A model generated the notes under the pieces. The model made no database searches. It saw nothing but the letters and a program-made list of their open reading frames with translations, and was not told where the DNA came from. From the NCBI GenBank assembly GCA_963747105.1, contig CAVVEC010000016.1, forward strand, positions 620,001 through 684,000: a stretch of 64,000 nt of DNA, written 5' to 3'. Positions 30,748-39,721 of this stretch are shown here, piece by piece. Made by a program: the position numbers and the translations under genes. The stretch comes from CAVVEC01 sp963747105. GTDB taxonomy: Bacteria; Acidobacteriota; Terriglobia; Terriglobales; Acidobacteriaceae. Position 1 is the first letter of the stretch, and each line of letters opens with the position of its first letter.

Positions 30748-31653
30748 TGGCGCAGGTCGAAACCATCGCCGTGATCGGTGCCGGAACCATGGGCCGCGGC
30801 ATTGCGCACGTGGCGGCGCTCGGCGGCTACCGCACCATCCTGGAAGACTTGCTGCCCAATGCCCTGCGCAAGGCGGAGAACGAAATCCGCGCCAACCTCG
30901 ACAAAGCGGTGGAGCTCGGAAAGGTCTCCGCCGCACGATGCCAATGCTGCGTTCGGCCGCCTGGAATACGCCGGCAGCGTCGAAGAAGCCGCCCGCGAAG
31001 CCGATCTGGTAATCGAGGCCGTGCCCGAGGAGATGGAATCGAAGATCGAGATCTTCACCCTGCTCGATAAGATTTGCCGCCCCGGAACCATTCTCGCCTC
31101 CAACACTTCCTCGCTCAGCATCACCGAGATTGCCAGCGTCACTTACCGCGCCAAGAAATGCGTCGGCATGCACTTCTTCAATCCGGTGCACAAGATGAAG
31201 TTGCTGGAAGTTGTCCGCGGCGCTCGAAACCGATGAGGACACGCTGAGCGACGGCTGGCCGAAGTCGGCAGGCGCATGGGCAAGGAAGTCGTGGTGATCA
31301 AGGAGTCGCCAGGCTTCATCACCAGCCGCATCAACGCCATGATCGGCAACGAAGCCTTCTACATGCTGCAGGAGGGAATCGCTTCCGCGCAGGATATCGA
31401 TAAAGCCCTAAAGCTCGGACTGAACCATCCCATGGGGCCATTCGAACTGGTCGATCTGGTGGGACTCGATACTCGCCTGCACATCCTCGAATACCTGCAC
31501 AAGACTTTGGGAGAAAAGTATCGGCCGGCGCCGTTGCTGGTGCAGTACGTGAAAGCCGGCCGTTTGGGCCGCAAAGCGGGCCGCGGGGTTTACGAGTATC
31601 CCGGAGCAGAGAGCCGCGCAGGAAAAAACGCCGGTCGCCAAGGTCGGAGCTGA
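30747..31653 (+). CDS. 3-hydroxyacyl-CoA dehydrogenase (Hbd/FadB type, frameshifted)
   Basis: Reduces acetoacetyl-CoA or oxidises 3-hydroxyacyl-CoA with NAD(H). It starts at GTG 30747 with a Rossmann motif (VIGAGTMGRGIAHVAA). The catalytic His is in GMHFFNPVHKMKLLEVV and the Ser/Asn in ASNTSSLSITEIA. The C-terminal helical domain contains KESPGFITSRI and GLNHPMGPFELVDLVGLD. Frames shift near 30930 and near 31225-31260. A third shift near 31600 would give a Pro-Glu-Gln...ending and a stop at 31657 in place of 31653. The joined length of about 300 residues fits the single-domain enzyme. Confidence 0.88.
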
Positions 31654-31686
31654 TTAGCGACCCGTCGCTCTACACGATCCTGATCT

Positions 31687-32763
31687 TCAGTTCTTGTTGA
31701 TGTCCTGCTTCGCCTCCAGCTTTTTCACCAGGGGCTCGAAGAAGATCTTCTGGTTGTCGGGAGCGCCAGCCAGAGTAATCTTGATCTCCTTGAGCGCATT
31801 GCCAAAGTCGCCCTGCGCTGAATAGATTCGCGGCGTGCCGTCATGCACTATCCAGTCATTCGGGTCTTTCTTCGCCGCCTGACGGAAGTAGTCGAAGGCC
31901 TGATCCTGTTTGCCCTGTCCCTGCAGCAGACGACCATAGGCATAGATCTGAGCCGCCGTCGCCCTCTGGAGCGCCTGGTTCTTGGCCGCCTCGGCCTCAT
32001 CCTTCCGGCCCATGGCTTCGAGAATCTGCGACTTGGTCAGGAAGTTATCAAACCGGGGCTCGGTTCGGATCGAGGTCTCTTCATATTGCAGAGCTTCGTC
32101 CAGATCATACTTTTGGCGCGAGCAGATAGGTAGCCGCGTCGTCCCAGCCCTCCCATGTGTATTGCGCGAGTCCTTGAAGTTGGTTATGCAGGCTGGCCTG
32201 CACGATGTCATGCACATTCACATCGATCTTGAAGGGAACGGCGAGCTTCTCCCAGCGCAGCGTAGCCACGGCGGAATCGGCTTCACGTCATCGAAGTCAT
32301 AGGTCAGGGCTTCGTGCGGATCCGAGGCCTGCGGTTTCACGGTGACTCGCAGGGCGTCGTCAGCCTGGTTGTAGGTAAAGCTGCCCCAGGCGGTGTGGAC
32401 CTTGGAGAAAATGATCGTCCACTCATTCTTCCGTGGGAATCATGAGCAGCCCGTAAATGCCTTTCGCCAGCGGCTGTGCCTTCGATCGGTCACCGGGTCG
32501 GTGAAGGTGATGGTCGTGTTCTCGTTCGCGCCCGCGCGCCACACCTGGCCGTAGGGCACAACTTTGCCCCAGATGGTGCCGTCCTTTCACCAGCGGACGG
32601 TGATAGTTGATGGTGATGTCGGTGATGCCGATGCGTTGCGTGACCGGTAGCAGTGCTGGCTGTCACGAGGGATGTCCAAAAGCGCAGACTGCGCGCTGCA
32701 AACTGAACTTCCCAACGACAGCCCTGCGACTGCGACTAGAGCGACACCGAAATGCCTGAGCAT
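31687..32763 (-). CDS. DUF2911 plus TPR-like secreted protein (frameshifted)
   Basis: The start at 32763 gives a signal peptide (MLRHFGVALVAVAGLSLGSSVCSAQ). Reading through at least four indels yields the DUF2911 landmarks on the minus strand: ITINYHRPLVKGRTIWGK, a YGQVWRAGANENTTI segment, and KAIYGL-type strands, then a helical repeat tail (FLTKSQILEAMGRKDEAEAAK). DUF2911 proteins of this size (about 370 residues) are exported and very common in Acidobacteriota and Bacteroidota; the function is unknown. Only the 3' half (31687-32217) is in one clean frame. Confidence 0.75.
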
Positions 32764-32950
32764 GAGACACCTCCGCCTCCGAATTGTTTCCGGGGGAATG
32801 TCCCACCGGATGGTTCGAGGAAAACGAACGTTTAGACGGAAGGACAGAGTGGCGGATAGCAAGTTGTAACAAGTTGTAAACGAAAACTCTGAGCTGGAAA
32901 GACGTTGTCCGCGTGACCACTGGCAGTAGTGATATCTGGCTTGAAGAAAA

Positions 32951-33193
32951 TCAATCCGTCTCGCTGACTCGATAGACCAGGCGATGCTCCTGTGTAATCC
33001 GGCGCGACCAGCAACCAGCGAGAACGTACTTGAACGGTTCTGGCTTCCCGATGCCGCTGAAAGGGTCTCGCAGCACGGCTTCATTAAGCTCGAAAATTCG
33101 CAGGGCTATCTTGCGGTCTGTATTGATCCAGTGACGGAGATCTTGGCGAAATTCGCGATGGAATACGGCTTCCCGCTCAGCGGTTCGGGCCAA
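32951..33193 (-). CDS. yoeB: YoeB-type toxin, C-terminus frameshifted
   Basis: A ribosome-dependent mRNA endonuclease family (RelE fold) paired with yefM. Characteristic segments: RKIALRIFELNEAVLRDPF, GIGKPEPFKYVLAGCWSRRI and TQEHRLVYRV. The frame stops at VSETD, but a one-base shift reads RIDFLQARYHYCQW, so the conserved C-terminal RYHY (which supplies catalytic His and Tyr in E. coli YoeB) is displaced. Either a base error or real toxin inactivation. The start is uncertain: I use TTG 33193, in frame and overlapping the antitoxin end. Confidence 0.8.
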   Translation of the reverse strand: MARTAEREAVFHREFRQDLRHWINTDRKIALRIFELNEAVLRDPFSGIGKPEPFKYVLAGCWSRRITQEHRLVYRVSETD

Positions 33194-33461
33194 GGCCCAT
33201 CTCCCGGCGCAGTCTTTCCAGAGGCTCCGGCTTGCCTTTCCTCCCAACGGCCCGTCGAAGTGCGGTGAGCAACCGCTGGGCATTCTTGGGCGACCGCAGC
33301 AGGTGTGCGGTTTCCATCAGGCCCATGAGTTCGTCAGCTGGAACCATGGCTACCGTTCTTTCGCCCTTGCGGCGGATGATGACGACTTCACGGTCATTGG
33401 CCACGCGGTCGAGCACGGAAGCGAGACTCTGCCGCAGATTCGTATAAGTCGTCTCTGTCAC
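33177..33461 (-). CDS. yefM: YefM/Phd-family antitoxin
   Basis: Binds and neutralises YoeB and represses the operon. GTG 33461 starts VTETTYTNLRQSLASVLDRV, the canonical YefM DNA-binding N-terminus; GAGGT lies six bases upstream. The toxin-binding C-terminal part contains METAHLLRSPKNAQRLL, matching the LLRSPANARRL motif of E. coli YefM. Its end overlaps the toxin frame by about 15 bases, the normal arrangement. A long palindrome with TGTACA cores lies just upstream (33476-33507). Confidence 0.88.
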   Translation of the reverse strand: MTETTYTNLRQSLASVLDRVANDREVVIIRRKGERTVAMVPADELMGLMETAHLLRSPKNAQRLLTALRRAVGRKGKPEPLERLRREMGLGPNR

Positions 33462-33475
33462 AATTGACCTCTTCG

Positions 33476-33507
33476 GTCTATTGTACATGGTTCCCTGTAC
33501 AATAGAC
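33476..33507. promoter_or_regulatory. YefM operator palindrome
   Basis: A perfect 12-bp inverted repeat, GTCTATTGTACA and TGTACAATAGAC, around an 8-bp spacer, 15 bp upstream of the yefM start. The two inner TGTACA hexamers are exactly the core described for E. coli YefM operators. It would allow YefM-YoeB autorepression. Confidence 0.85.
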
Positions 33508-33509
33508 AA

Positions 33510-33835
33510 CAATTACTTTAGAATCGACATCGATGTCGACTGCCCGAATTCCCGCCTGGAACGCGTGCTTGCTCAACTTCGTCTTTACGAGCATCCGTTG
33601 CTGGACTTTCTCCGCTCGCGCCAAAGGCGAGGGCGTCGAAGTCATCATCAAGTTCAAGAATCCGCCGTTCCCGTGCATACTTACTACTTCGACTTGCATC
33701 CCCGCGATCTGGACCATCCACAGTTCGAATGGAGCTTCCAGCGCCAGCTCTATGATTGCCTGCACGACTATCTGATCGAAATGTTCACGCGCACTCCGCA
33801 AGACCGGCGTCGAGCGCCAGCGGGAAGGCCTGTGA
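33510..33835 (+). CDS. Small conserved hypothetical upstream of midA (frameshifted)
   Basis: No family is recognised. Two frames together give a plausible about 105-residue protein: a segment EGVEVIIKFKNPPFP, then VHTYYFDLHPRDLDHP and QRQLYDCLHDYLIEMF. Indels are suspected near 33610, 33690 and 33807; with the last, the frame ends in TGA overlapping the midA GTG (GTGA), a coupling that supports reality. The start is not resolved because the upstream part overlaps the YefM operator. Its aromatic, acidic composition gives no hint of function. Confidence 0.45.
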
Positions 33836-35089
33836 GCCTGCGCCAGAAAATTGTGCAGGAAATCCGCGAGCGCGGGCCGATCCCATTTTCGCGCTACATG
33901 GAACTTTGCCTGTACGATCCTGAGCTGGGCTACTATTCGCGCAACGCCGAACAGTTCGGCAAGGCCGGCGACTTCTACACCTCGAGCGATGTGCACGCGG
34001 TCTTCGGACGGCTGATGGCCCGGCAATTCGAAGAGATGTGGCGCGCGCTGGGATCGCCGGAGCAGATCGAAATTCTGGAGCTTGGCCCGGGCCGCGGATT
34101 GTTCGCCCGGGATGTGCTGGATTGGTCGGAGAAGAAGTTTCCGGAATTCTTCGACGCCTTGCATTATTCGCTAGCGGAAAGTTCGCCGGCGTTGCGCGAG
34201 CGGTTGCAAGTGACTTTGAGCAAGCATTTCGCGACAGGAAAAGCGTCGCTGACCAGCGGGGAAAGCTCAGCCGCGAAGCAGCGGCACGTAAGAGCCGGGC
34301 ACGGCAGTGCCGGGAGGAAGTAATGGAACAAAAGCGAGTTCCGCCAGGCACGGCAGCAGGCTGTGATTCTTTGGCCTCTGAGGTTCCTGTCATCGTCTTC
34401 GCCAACGAGTTCTTCGACGCGCTGCCGGTGGAAGTCCTCAGCCCCAAGGCGAATTGCGAATCTCCGAAAGCGACGGGCGATTACTCGAAACCTGGATCCG
34501 GCGTCAGCCGAAGAACTGGAATTCCTCGACCGCTACGGCGTGCATCCCGAGGCCGGAGAGCGAGTCGAGACTGCCTCTGATCGCACAACGCTACATGTCT
34601 CAGATCGCCGCCACGATCAAGCGCGGATTCGTCATCGCCATCGACTACGGCTACACTCGTGCCAAGAGCAACTCGCCGGACGACATCGCGGCACGGTCAC
34701 CGCATACCGCCAACACTCGGTGAGCGCCAACCCATACGAAGCCCCGGGAGAACAGGACATCACCGCCCACGTGAACTTCACCGCTCTAGCCGCCGCGGCG
34801 GAGCGAAGCCGGAATGCGGATTCAGCCCTTGCTCACGCAATCGCAATTCCTGATGGGCATCGGTGAGCACAATCAATTTGCTGATGCCTTCGAAGAATGC
34901 CGCCTGCCCCAGGAGCAGGCGAAAGTAGCGCTGCAACTGAAGCACCTGGTGACTCCGGCTGGCATGGGCGAGAGCTTTCACGTGCTGGTGGCGAGTAAGG
35001 CGGTCGCTGCGGAACAGGTTGCCCGCCTCAGCGGACTGACCTTCGGTTTCGCGAGGCGGGGGGATAAGAAAGAATTGTCCGCCTCATAA
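33832..35089 (+). CDS. MidA-family SAM-dependent arginine methyltransferase (frameshifted)
   Basis: A DUF185/MidA (NDUFAF7) protein; the eukaryotic relative dimethylates an arginine of complex I subunit NDUFS2 during assembly. Start GTG 33832 gives a family N-terminus: GPIPFSRYMELCLYDPELGYY, then GDFYTSSDVHAVFG. The SAM-binding loop is ILELGPGRGLFARD; further conserved blocks are VIVFANEFFDALPVE, KRGFVIAIDYGY, HSVSANPYEAPGEQDITAHV and FLMGIGEHNQ. At least four frame changes occur between 34230 and 34800. The joined length is about 419 residues. Its presence with a stand-alone nuoI hints at complex I maturation. Confidence 0.8.
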
Positions 35090-35169
35090 GAATCTTTCAT
35101 AACCCAAAACGGTTGCAGTGTCATCTAAACTCCCAGCCCAAAGCAAGCGCTGGAATCGAGGATCATTCG

Positions 35170-36129
35170 ATGGAAACTGCAACTCGCCCAGCATCCTGGA
35201 AGATCCTGCTGGCCTTCGCCATCATTTATTTCGTTTGGGGATCGACTTTCCTCGCGATTCGAATAGGTGTCCGCGAGGTGCCGCCATTCCTTCTGGCGGG
35301 GCTGCGCTTTGTGCTGGCGGGGCTGTTCCTGTACGGTTGGACGCGGCTTAAAGGCGTCGCACATCCCAGTCGGCGCGAGTGGGCGGGGATCGTTTTGCAG
35401 GGGACGCTCATTTTCCTGATCGACTATGGCTGCCTGTTCTGGGCGGAGCAGCGCGTGCCCTCGGGGATTGCAGCCGTCGTGCTGGCCACGATCGCGATAT
35501 TCATCCCTCTGCTGGAAATTACGATCTTACGGACGCAGCGACTGACCATCCGCCTGGGTCTTGCGCTGCTGGCGGGCATCTGCGGAGTGGCGGTGCTGAT
35601 GAATCGCTCTTTCTCGCTGGGCGAAGCTCCTATCGACCGCGCGGGTGCTTTTGCGTTGTTGGTGTCGGCATTGAGTTGGTCGGTAGCCACGATTTTGACT
35701 CGCCGGCTGACGCTGCCCGCGTCCAAGCCCATGAGCGCTGCGGCGCAGATGCTGGCGGGCGGCCTCCAATTGCTCGTCCTGGCTGCGCTGTCGGGCGAGT
35801 TTTCCGGGTTCCACGTCCGGGCGGTTTCCTGGACGTCATGGTTCGCATTGTTCTATCTCATCGTCGCCGGCTCCATCGTGGGCTTTACTGCTTACATTTG
35901 GTTGTTGCACTACGAATCGCCAACGAAAGTGGGAACCTACGCGTACGTGAATCCCGTGGTTGCTGTTCTGATTGGATATTTCGCAGGTGGCGAAAGCATT
36001 GGCCTGCGCACGGTTTTCGGAACCGCGCTGGTGCTGGTGAGCGTGATCACCATTTCGACCATGCCGGCGAGGCGCGGGACAAGGAAACAAGCGAGAGCAG
36101 AGTTGGCGGAGGCGGGGGCGGAGTCATAG
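35170..36129 (+). CDS. EamA/DMT-superfamily transporter
   Basis: A 319-residue inner-membrane protein with ten predicted helices arranged as two EamA repeats; the first begins FAIIYFVWGSTFLAIRIGV and the second contains LVSALSWSVATILTRR. Signatures such as GLRFVLAGLFLYGW and YAYVNPVVAVLIGYFAGGE place it in the YedA/RhaT-like branch of drug/metabolite exporters. The start ATG at 35170 removes a 19-residue non-hydrophobic extension. Substrate unknown. Confidence 0.9.
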   Translation: METATRPASWKILLAFAIIYFVWGSTFLAIRIGVREVPPFLLAGLRFVLAGLFLYGWTRLKGVAHPSRREWAGIVLQGTLIFLIDYGCLFWAEQRVPSGIAAVVLATIAIFIPLLEITILRTQRLTIRLGLALLAGICGVAVLMNRSFSLGEAPIDRAGAFALLVSALSWSVATILTRRLTLPASKPMSAAAQMLAGGLQLLVLAALSGEFSGFHVRAVSWTSWFALFYLIVAGSIVGFTAYIWLLHYESPTKVGTYAYVNPVVAVLIGYFAGGESIGLRTVFGTALVLVSVITISTMPARRGTRKQARAELAEAGAES

Positions 36130-36150
36130 CGGGCTGGCAGAACCTAGAAT

Positions 36151-36188
36151 TTGTCATTCCGAGGAGCGAAGTGACGAGGAATCTGCAG
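36151..36188. repeat. Short 'cattccgag..gaggaatctg' intergenic repeat
   Basis: The sequence ttgtcattccgaggagcga...gaggaatctgc contains ATTCC and GGAAT arms. Sequences of this shape are recurrent intergenic repeats in acidobacterial genomes in my recollection; only one copy is clear here. Role unknown. Confidence 0.4.
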
Positions 36189-36228
36189 TTTTCCCGGGAT
36201 ACTCAAGTGCAGGTCTGCTGGAGAGAGG

Positions 36229-36371
36229 TCATTCGACGATTTCTTTACCAATGTCGGGACCCCAAGCAGTTTCCCCGTGACAGTTCCCTGGCGTGATCTT
36301 CGCCACCAACTCTTCCAAAGTCGGAATTCCCTGAACGCGGCGCAGCTCGACCTGGTCCTTGGGGGCTTCAA
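36229..36371 (-). pseudogene. MazE-type antitoxin C-terminal remnant
   Basis: On the minus strand a frame overlapping the end of fumC reads KIEAPKDQVELRRVQGIPTL, then EELVAKITPGNCHGETAWGPDIGKEIVE and stops. PTLEELVAKITP...GETxWGPxxGKE is the conserved toxin-binding tail of MazE/AbrB-type antitoxins. The N-terminal DNA-binding part is absent and no MazF follows, so this is a scrap left by deletion or recombination at the fumC end. Confidence 0.5.
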
Positions 36372-36377
36372 TCTTTC

Positions 36378-37801
36378 TCACGGTCTCGTCATCTTCTCCG
36401 GCTTCACCAACTGATCGAACTCCTCGCCGGTAAGATGGCCCAGCTTCAGCGCGGCTTCGCGCAGGCTGCTGTGCTCGACGTGCGCGGTGTGGGCGATCTG
36501 GGCGGCCTTGTCGTAGCCGACTTTCGGGGCGAGCGCGGTCACCAGCATCAGCGAGTTCTTCACGTACCAGTCCACTTTGGCGCGATCGACCTCAATGCCC
36601 TTGACCATGTATTCGACGTAGCCGTGGCAGGCGTCGGTGATCAGCGTGACCGAATGCAGGAAGTTGTAGATGATCACCGGCTTGAACACGTTGAGCTCGA
36701 AATTGCCTTGCGAGCCGGCGAATCCCACCGCGGCCGTTGCGCCGTGAACCTGCACGCAGACCATGGTCATGGCTTCGCACTGCGTGGGATTCACTTTGCC
36801 CGGCATGATCGAAGATCCCGGCTCGTTTTCCGGAATGGAGAATTCGCCCAGGCCGCAGCGCGGACCGGAAGCCAGCCAGCGAATGTCGTTGGAGATCTTC
36901 ATCAGCGACGCGGCCAGCGTTTCCATCGCGCCCTGCGCGAAGACGATTTCATCGTGCGCCGAAAGCGCGGCAAATTTGTTGCCATGGGAGCGGAAGGGAA
37001 GGCCGGTGAGTTCGGCGATCTTCTTGGCGGCGCGCTCGGCGAATTCGGGATGCGCGTTCAGGCCGGTGCCCACCGCGGTTCCGCCGATGGCCAGATCGTA
37101 AAGCCCGTCGAGAACCTGCTCCAGGCGCTTGATGTCGCGCTCCAGCAGGCTGGCCCAGCCGCCGAATTCCTGCCCGAAGGTCAAGGGCACGGCGTCCTGC
37201 AGGTGGGTGCGGCCGATCTTGACGACGTTGTCGAATTCCTTGCGCCTTGGCGGCGATCGCGTCGTGCACGCGTCTGAATCGCGGGAATCAGCGCATTCTT
37301 CACCCGCTCGGCCGCCGCGATGTGCATGGCCGCCGGAAACGTGTCGTTCGACGACTGCGACATGTTGACGTGATCATTGGGATGAATCGGCTTCTTCGAT
37401 CCCATCTCGCCGCCCGCAATTTCGATGGCGCGGTTGGAGATGACCTCGTTCACGTTCATGTTGGTCTGCGTGCCGCTGCCGGTCTGCCAGATGCGCAGCG
37501 GGAACTGGTCGTTGAGCTTGCCGGCGATGACTTCGTCGGCGGCCTGCACGATCAGCTTGGCTTTGTCGGCGGGAAGCTTGCCCAGATCCTGATTCACCAG
37601 CGCGCAGGCCTTCTTCAGGATGCCGAAGGCGCGGATCAGCTCCGGCGGCATGGTGTCGCGGCCGATGTTGAAGTGCAGCAGCGAGCGCTGCGTCTGCGCG
37701 CCCCAGTAAACGTTCGCCGGGACTTCGATCTTTCCCATGCTGTCGGATTCAATGCGCGTCTTTATTTGGGTCATGGTGGCGGGTTCGGTAAGAGTAGACA
37801 T
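36378..37801 (-). CDS. fumC: Class II fumarate hydratase FumC (one or two frameshifts)
   Basis: Hydrates fumarate to malate in the TCA cycle. Landmarks on the minus strand: GKIEVPANVYWGAQTQRS near the start, the substrate site SGTQTNMNVNEV, SQSSNDTFPAAMHI, and the family signature GSSIMPGKVNPTQ with the catalytic Ser. Frames change between about 37240 and 37275, where a region equivalent to the HLQDAVPLTFGQE stretch is split. Joined length about 470 residues, normal for the family. The start ATG at 37801 is followed by MSTLTEPATMTQIKTRIESD; an internal Met is also possible. Confidence 0.93.
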
Positions 37802-37917
37802 GACAGAATCTCCTGTGCGTCGGAGCGGAGCGGGAGCGGCCAGGCTCGTCGGCTGTGATGAGGGACCGGATAATTATACGGCGGGGCTGCGGCCACGCAC
37901 AGGCGCCAGACAACTAT

Positions 37918-37950
37918 ATGGTTGACACTGTAAACCATTCGCATTACACT
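37918..37950 (+). promoter_or_regulatory. HigBA promoter with overlapping operator
   Basis: TTGACA at 37922-37927 and TACACT at 37945-37950 are spaced 17 bp, a strong sigma-70 match. The -35 box is embedded in a perfect inverted repeat ATGGTT-9 bp-AACCAT (37918-37923 and 37933-37938), well placed for autorepression by HigA. The GTG start of higB is at 37958, only 7 bp past the -10, so the transcript is likely leaderless or nearly so. Confidence 0.7.
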
Positions 37951-37957
37951 GAAAGCC

Positions 37958-38233
37958 GTGATTGCCAGCTTCCGGCATAAAGGGCTCGAAGAGCTTTACC
38001 TCACCGGCAAGACGCGCCGGATCGGAGCCGGTCAGATCGGGAGGTGCGTGCGCATCCTGCAATTGCTTGAAGTGGCAGATCGTCCGGAGGACATGAACAT
38101 CGCAGGATTTCGCTTCCATCGTCTGCATGGCAGTTCGAAACGCTGGTCGATGCGTGTGACCGGAAACTACCGCATTACCTTCGGCTGGTTGGGCGAAAAC
38201 GCTTTGGAGGTGGATTATGAAGACTACCATTAG
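37958..38233 (+). CDS. higB: HigB-type toxin (RelE superfamily)
   Basis: A 91-residue ribosome-associated mRNA interferase candidate with the HigB layout: KGLEELYLTG near the N-terminus, RILQLLEVADRPEDMNIAG, then GSSKRWSMRVTGNYRITFGW and a VDYEDYH tail. Start GTG 37958 is favoured. It overlaps higA by 17 bases (toxin-first order typical of hig modules). Confidence 0.88.
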   Translation: MIASFRHKGLEELYLTGKTRRIGAGQIGRCVRILQLLEVADRPEDMNIAGFRFHRLHGSSKRWSMRVTGNYRITFGWLGENALEVDYEDYH

Positions 38234-38567
38234 GGACGGGGTGATGAACACAAAGAGCGGATTGCCGCCGATTCATCCAGGCGAGATCATCAAGCAAGAC
38301 ATTTTGCCGTCGGTCGGCCTGTCGGTAACGGCCGCGGCCAAAGCGCTCAGAGTGTCACGCCAGATGTTGCACGGCATTTTGGCGAGGCGCAAACCCTTGT
38401 CCGCCGTCATGTGCCTGAAACTCGCCCGCCTGTTTGGCGGTTCACCGGAAGTATGGATGCGGTTGCAGGCGGCCTACGACCTGAAAAAGTCAGCGCAGAA
38501 CAAGAAGGTCATGGAACGCATCGCACGGATCGCGCCTCTCCATCCGGTCGAAGAAGTCCGCGCCTGA
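38217..38567 (+). CDS. higA: HigA-type antitoxin (XRE HTH)
   Basis: A 116-residue antitoxin, start ATG 38217. The helix-turn-helix is LSVTAAAKALRVSRQMLHGIL, followed by the family's LAR-LFGGSPEVWMRLQAAYDL. It should bind HigB and the palindromic operator at 37918-37938. The pair is compact and intact, unlike most of the surrounding accessory region. Confidence 0.9.
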   Translation: MKTTIRDGVMNTKSGLPPIHPGEIIKQDILPSVGLSVTAAAKALRVSRQMLHGILARRKPLSAVMCLKLARLFGGSPEVWMRLQAAYDLKKSAQNKKVMERIARIAPLHPVEEVRA

Positions 38568-38637
38568 GCACCCCGCTGAGATTCCGGTAGACGAACAAAA
38601 GGAGAACGCGCTATATTTTTCTTGGAGGATGTTGCCA

Positions 38638-38958
38638 ATGACCCTGACTTTAGCCGATATCGTGAGCAGTATTGACAGTGCGTTTCCCATATTCTCTTTC
38701 GGCGAGCGCTATATTGATGACGCACTCAATTTTCCGTTCGATCAAGAAGGAATGAGACGGCGATGGGATTGGTACGATCGCTTGTCGAAAAATGTACTGG
38801 AATTCTTGGGCCAAAGGTATCCAGAACTGGGACAGCGTGGTTGCTCGATCATCTGTGATCTTCAAATGAGTCGAATTCGGGAAAAAATTATGCAAGCCGA
38901 AAGTGAGTTTGATTGTTATCGCGAAATCCTGCTCAGGTACACCTCAGGAACTGGATAA
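38638..38958 (+). CDS. Hypothetical protein, 106 residues
   Basis: No family recognised. ATG 38638 is preceded by GGAGG at about 10 bases, better placed than the ATG at 38629. The product is helical and acidic with two Cys (RGCSIICDL) and a cluster of aromatic residues (RWDWYDRL). Its stop lies a few bases before the next gene, suggesting an operon with the HELQH-motif gene. Confidence 0.5.
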   Translation: MTLTLADIVSSIDSAFPIFSFGERYIDDALNFPFDQEGMRRRWDWYDRLSKNVLEFLGQRYPELGQRGCSIICDLQMSRIREKIMQAESEFDCYREILLRYTSGTG

Positions 38959-38965
38959 AAGAAGC

Positions 38966-39689
38966 ATGGGTGTAAGAGTGGAAGTGATGTCCTGTGATGC
39001 TGTCGCAAAGGCGAAGCGGAAAGAGGCAGCGGAGCGCGTCTTGAAAGAGAAAGAGTTTGACGGCAAGCTGCCTGATCTTGAGCTGCTCGCTTTCTTCGAC
39101 GACTGCGACTGGGCAGAGCTCAAGTCGCCGCAGAGCCTTGGCTTGGGGAATCGCGGTTTTTTGCACACGGATCGACAAAAACACATTCCGAGGCTACCTG
39201 AGCTTGCCTCGTGGTCTAGGCGAGAAGATCTTCGGTACGAACCTCTGGGTCCCCGATAGCAAGCGGTTTTTTGATCACCTAATTTACCTTCACGGCACCA
39301 CCTCTTCGTCCGAAGTAGGCCTCGTCATGGTTTTTGCACATGAGCTACAGCATTTCGTTCAGTACGGGTTCAAACGACGATTTTGGGCTGAAAGTAAGCT
39401 TGTTCGCGAGCTCCCGAAGCAAGTGCAAGAAAAGGAACAATTAAATAGGCCCGACATTCCTCACGAGCGAGAGGCTCGAATCGTAGCCAAGCGAGTTGGT
39501 GTGAGGCTCTGCGGAGAAGATGCAGTGAATCGGTATATTGACCGTATGATCAACGAAGCACAGAAGCGGTGCATCGATCAAACGATCAGCGAAAGCGCAA
39601 CCAAGATGAAGATGTTGGAGATAGAAGATTTGCGTTTCAGTCGGAAACTCGATTCGGAGATCCCCTATGATCGTAAGCGTTCGGTGTAA
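38966..39689 (+). CDS. HELQH-motif metallopeptidase-like protein, cut by IS66
   Basis: No named family is recognised. A HExxH zinc motif (AHELQHFVQYGF, at about 39337-39372) sits in the second half, with an acidic residue (EREAR) further along as a possible third ligand. The reading frame breaks at a run of six T near 39158: the first part ends GLGNRGF, then continues in another frame CTRIDKNTFRGYLSL. One T fewer restores a single frame. The last five residues (RKRSV) come from the IS66 left end at 39673, so the natural C-terminus is missing. Confidence 0.55.
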
Positions 39690-39721
39690 GCCGTATTGAC
39701 CAGGTGCGGGACTCGTTCTAA

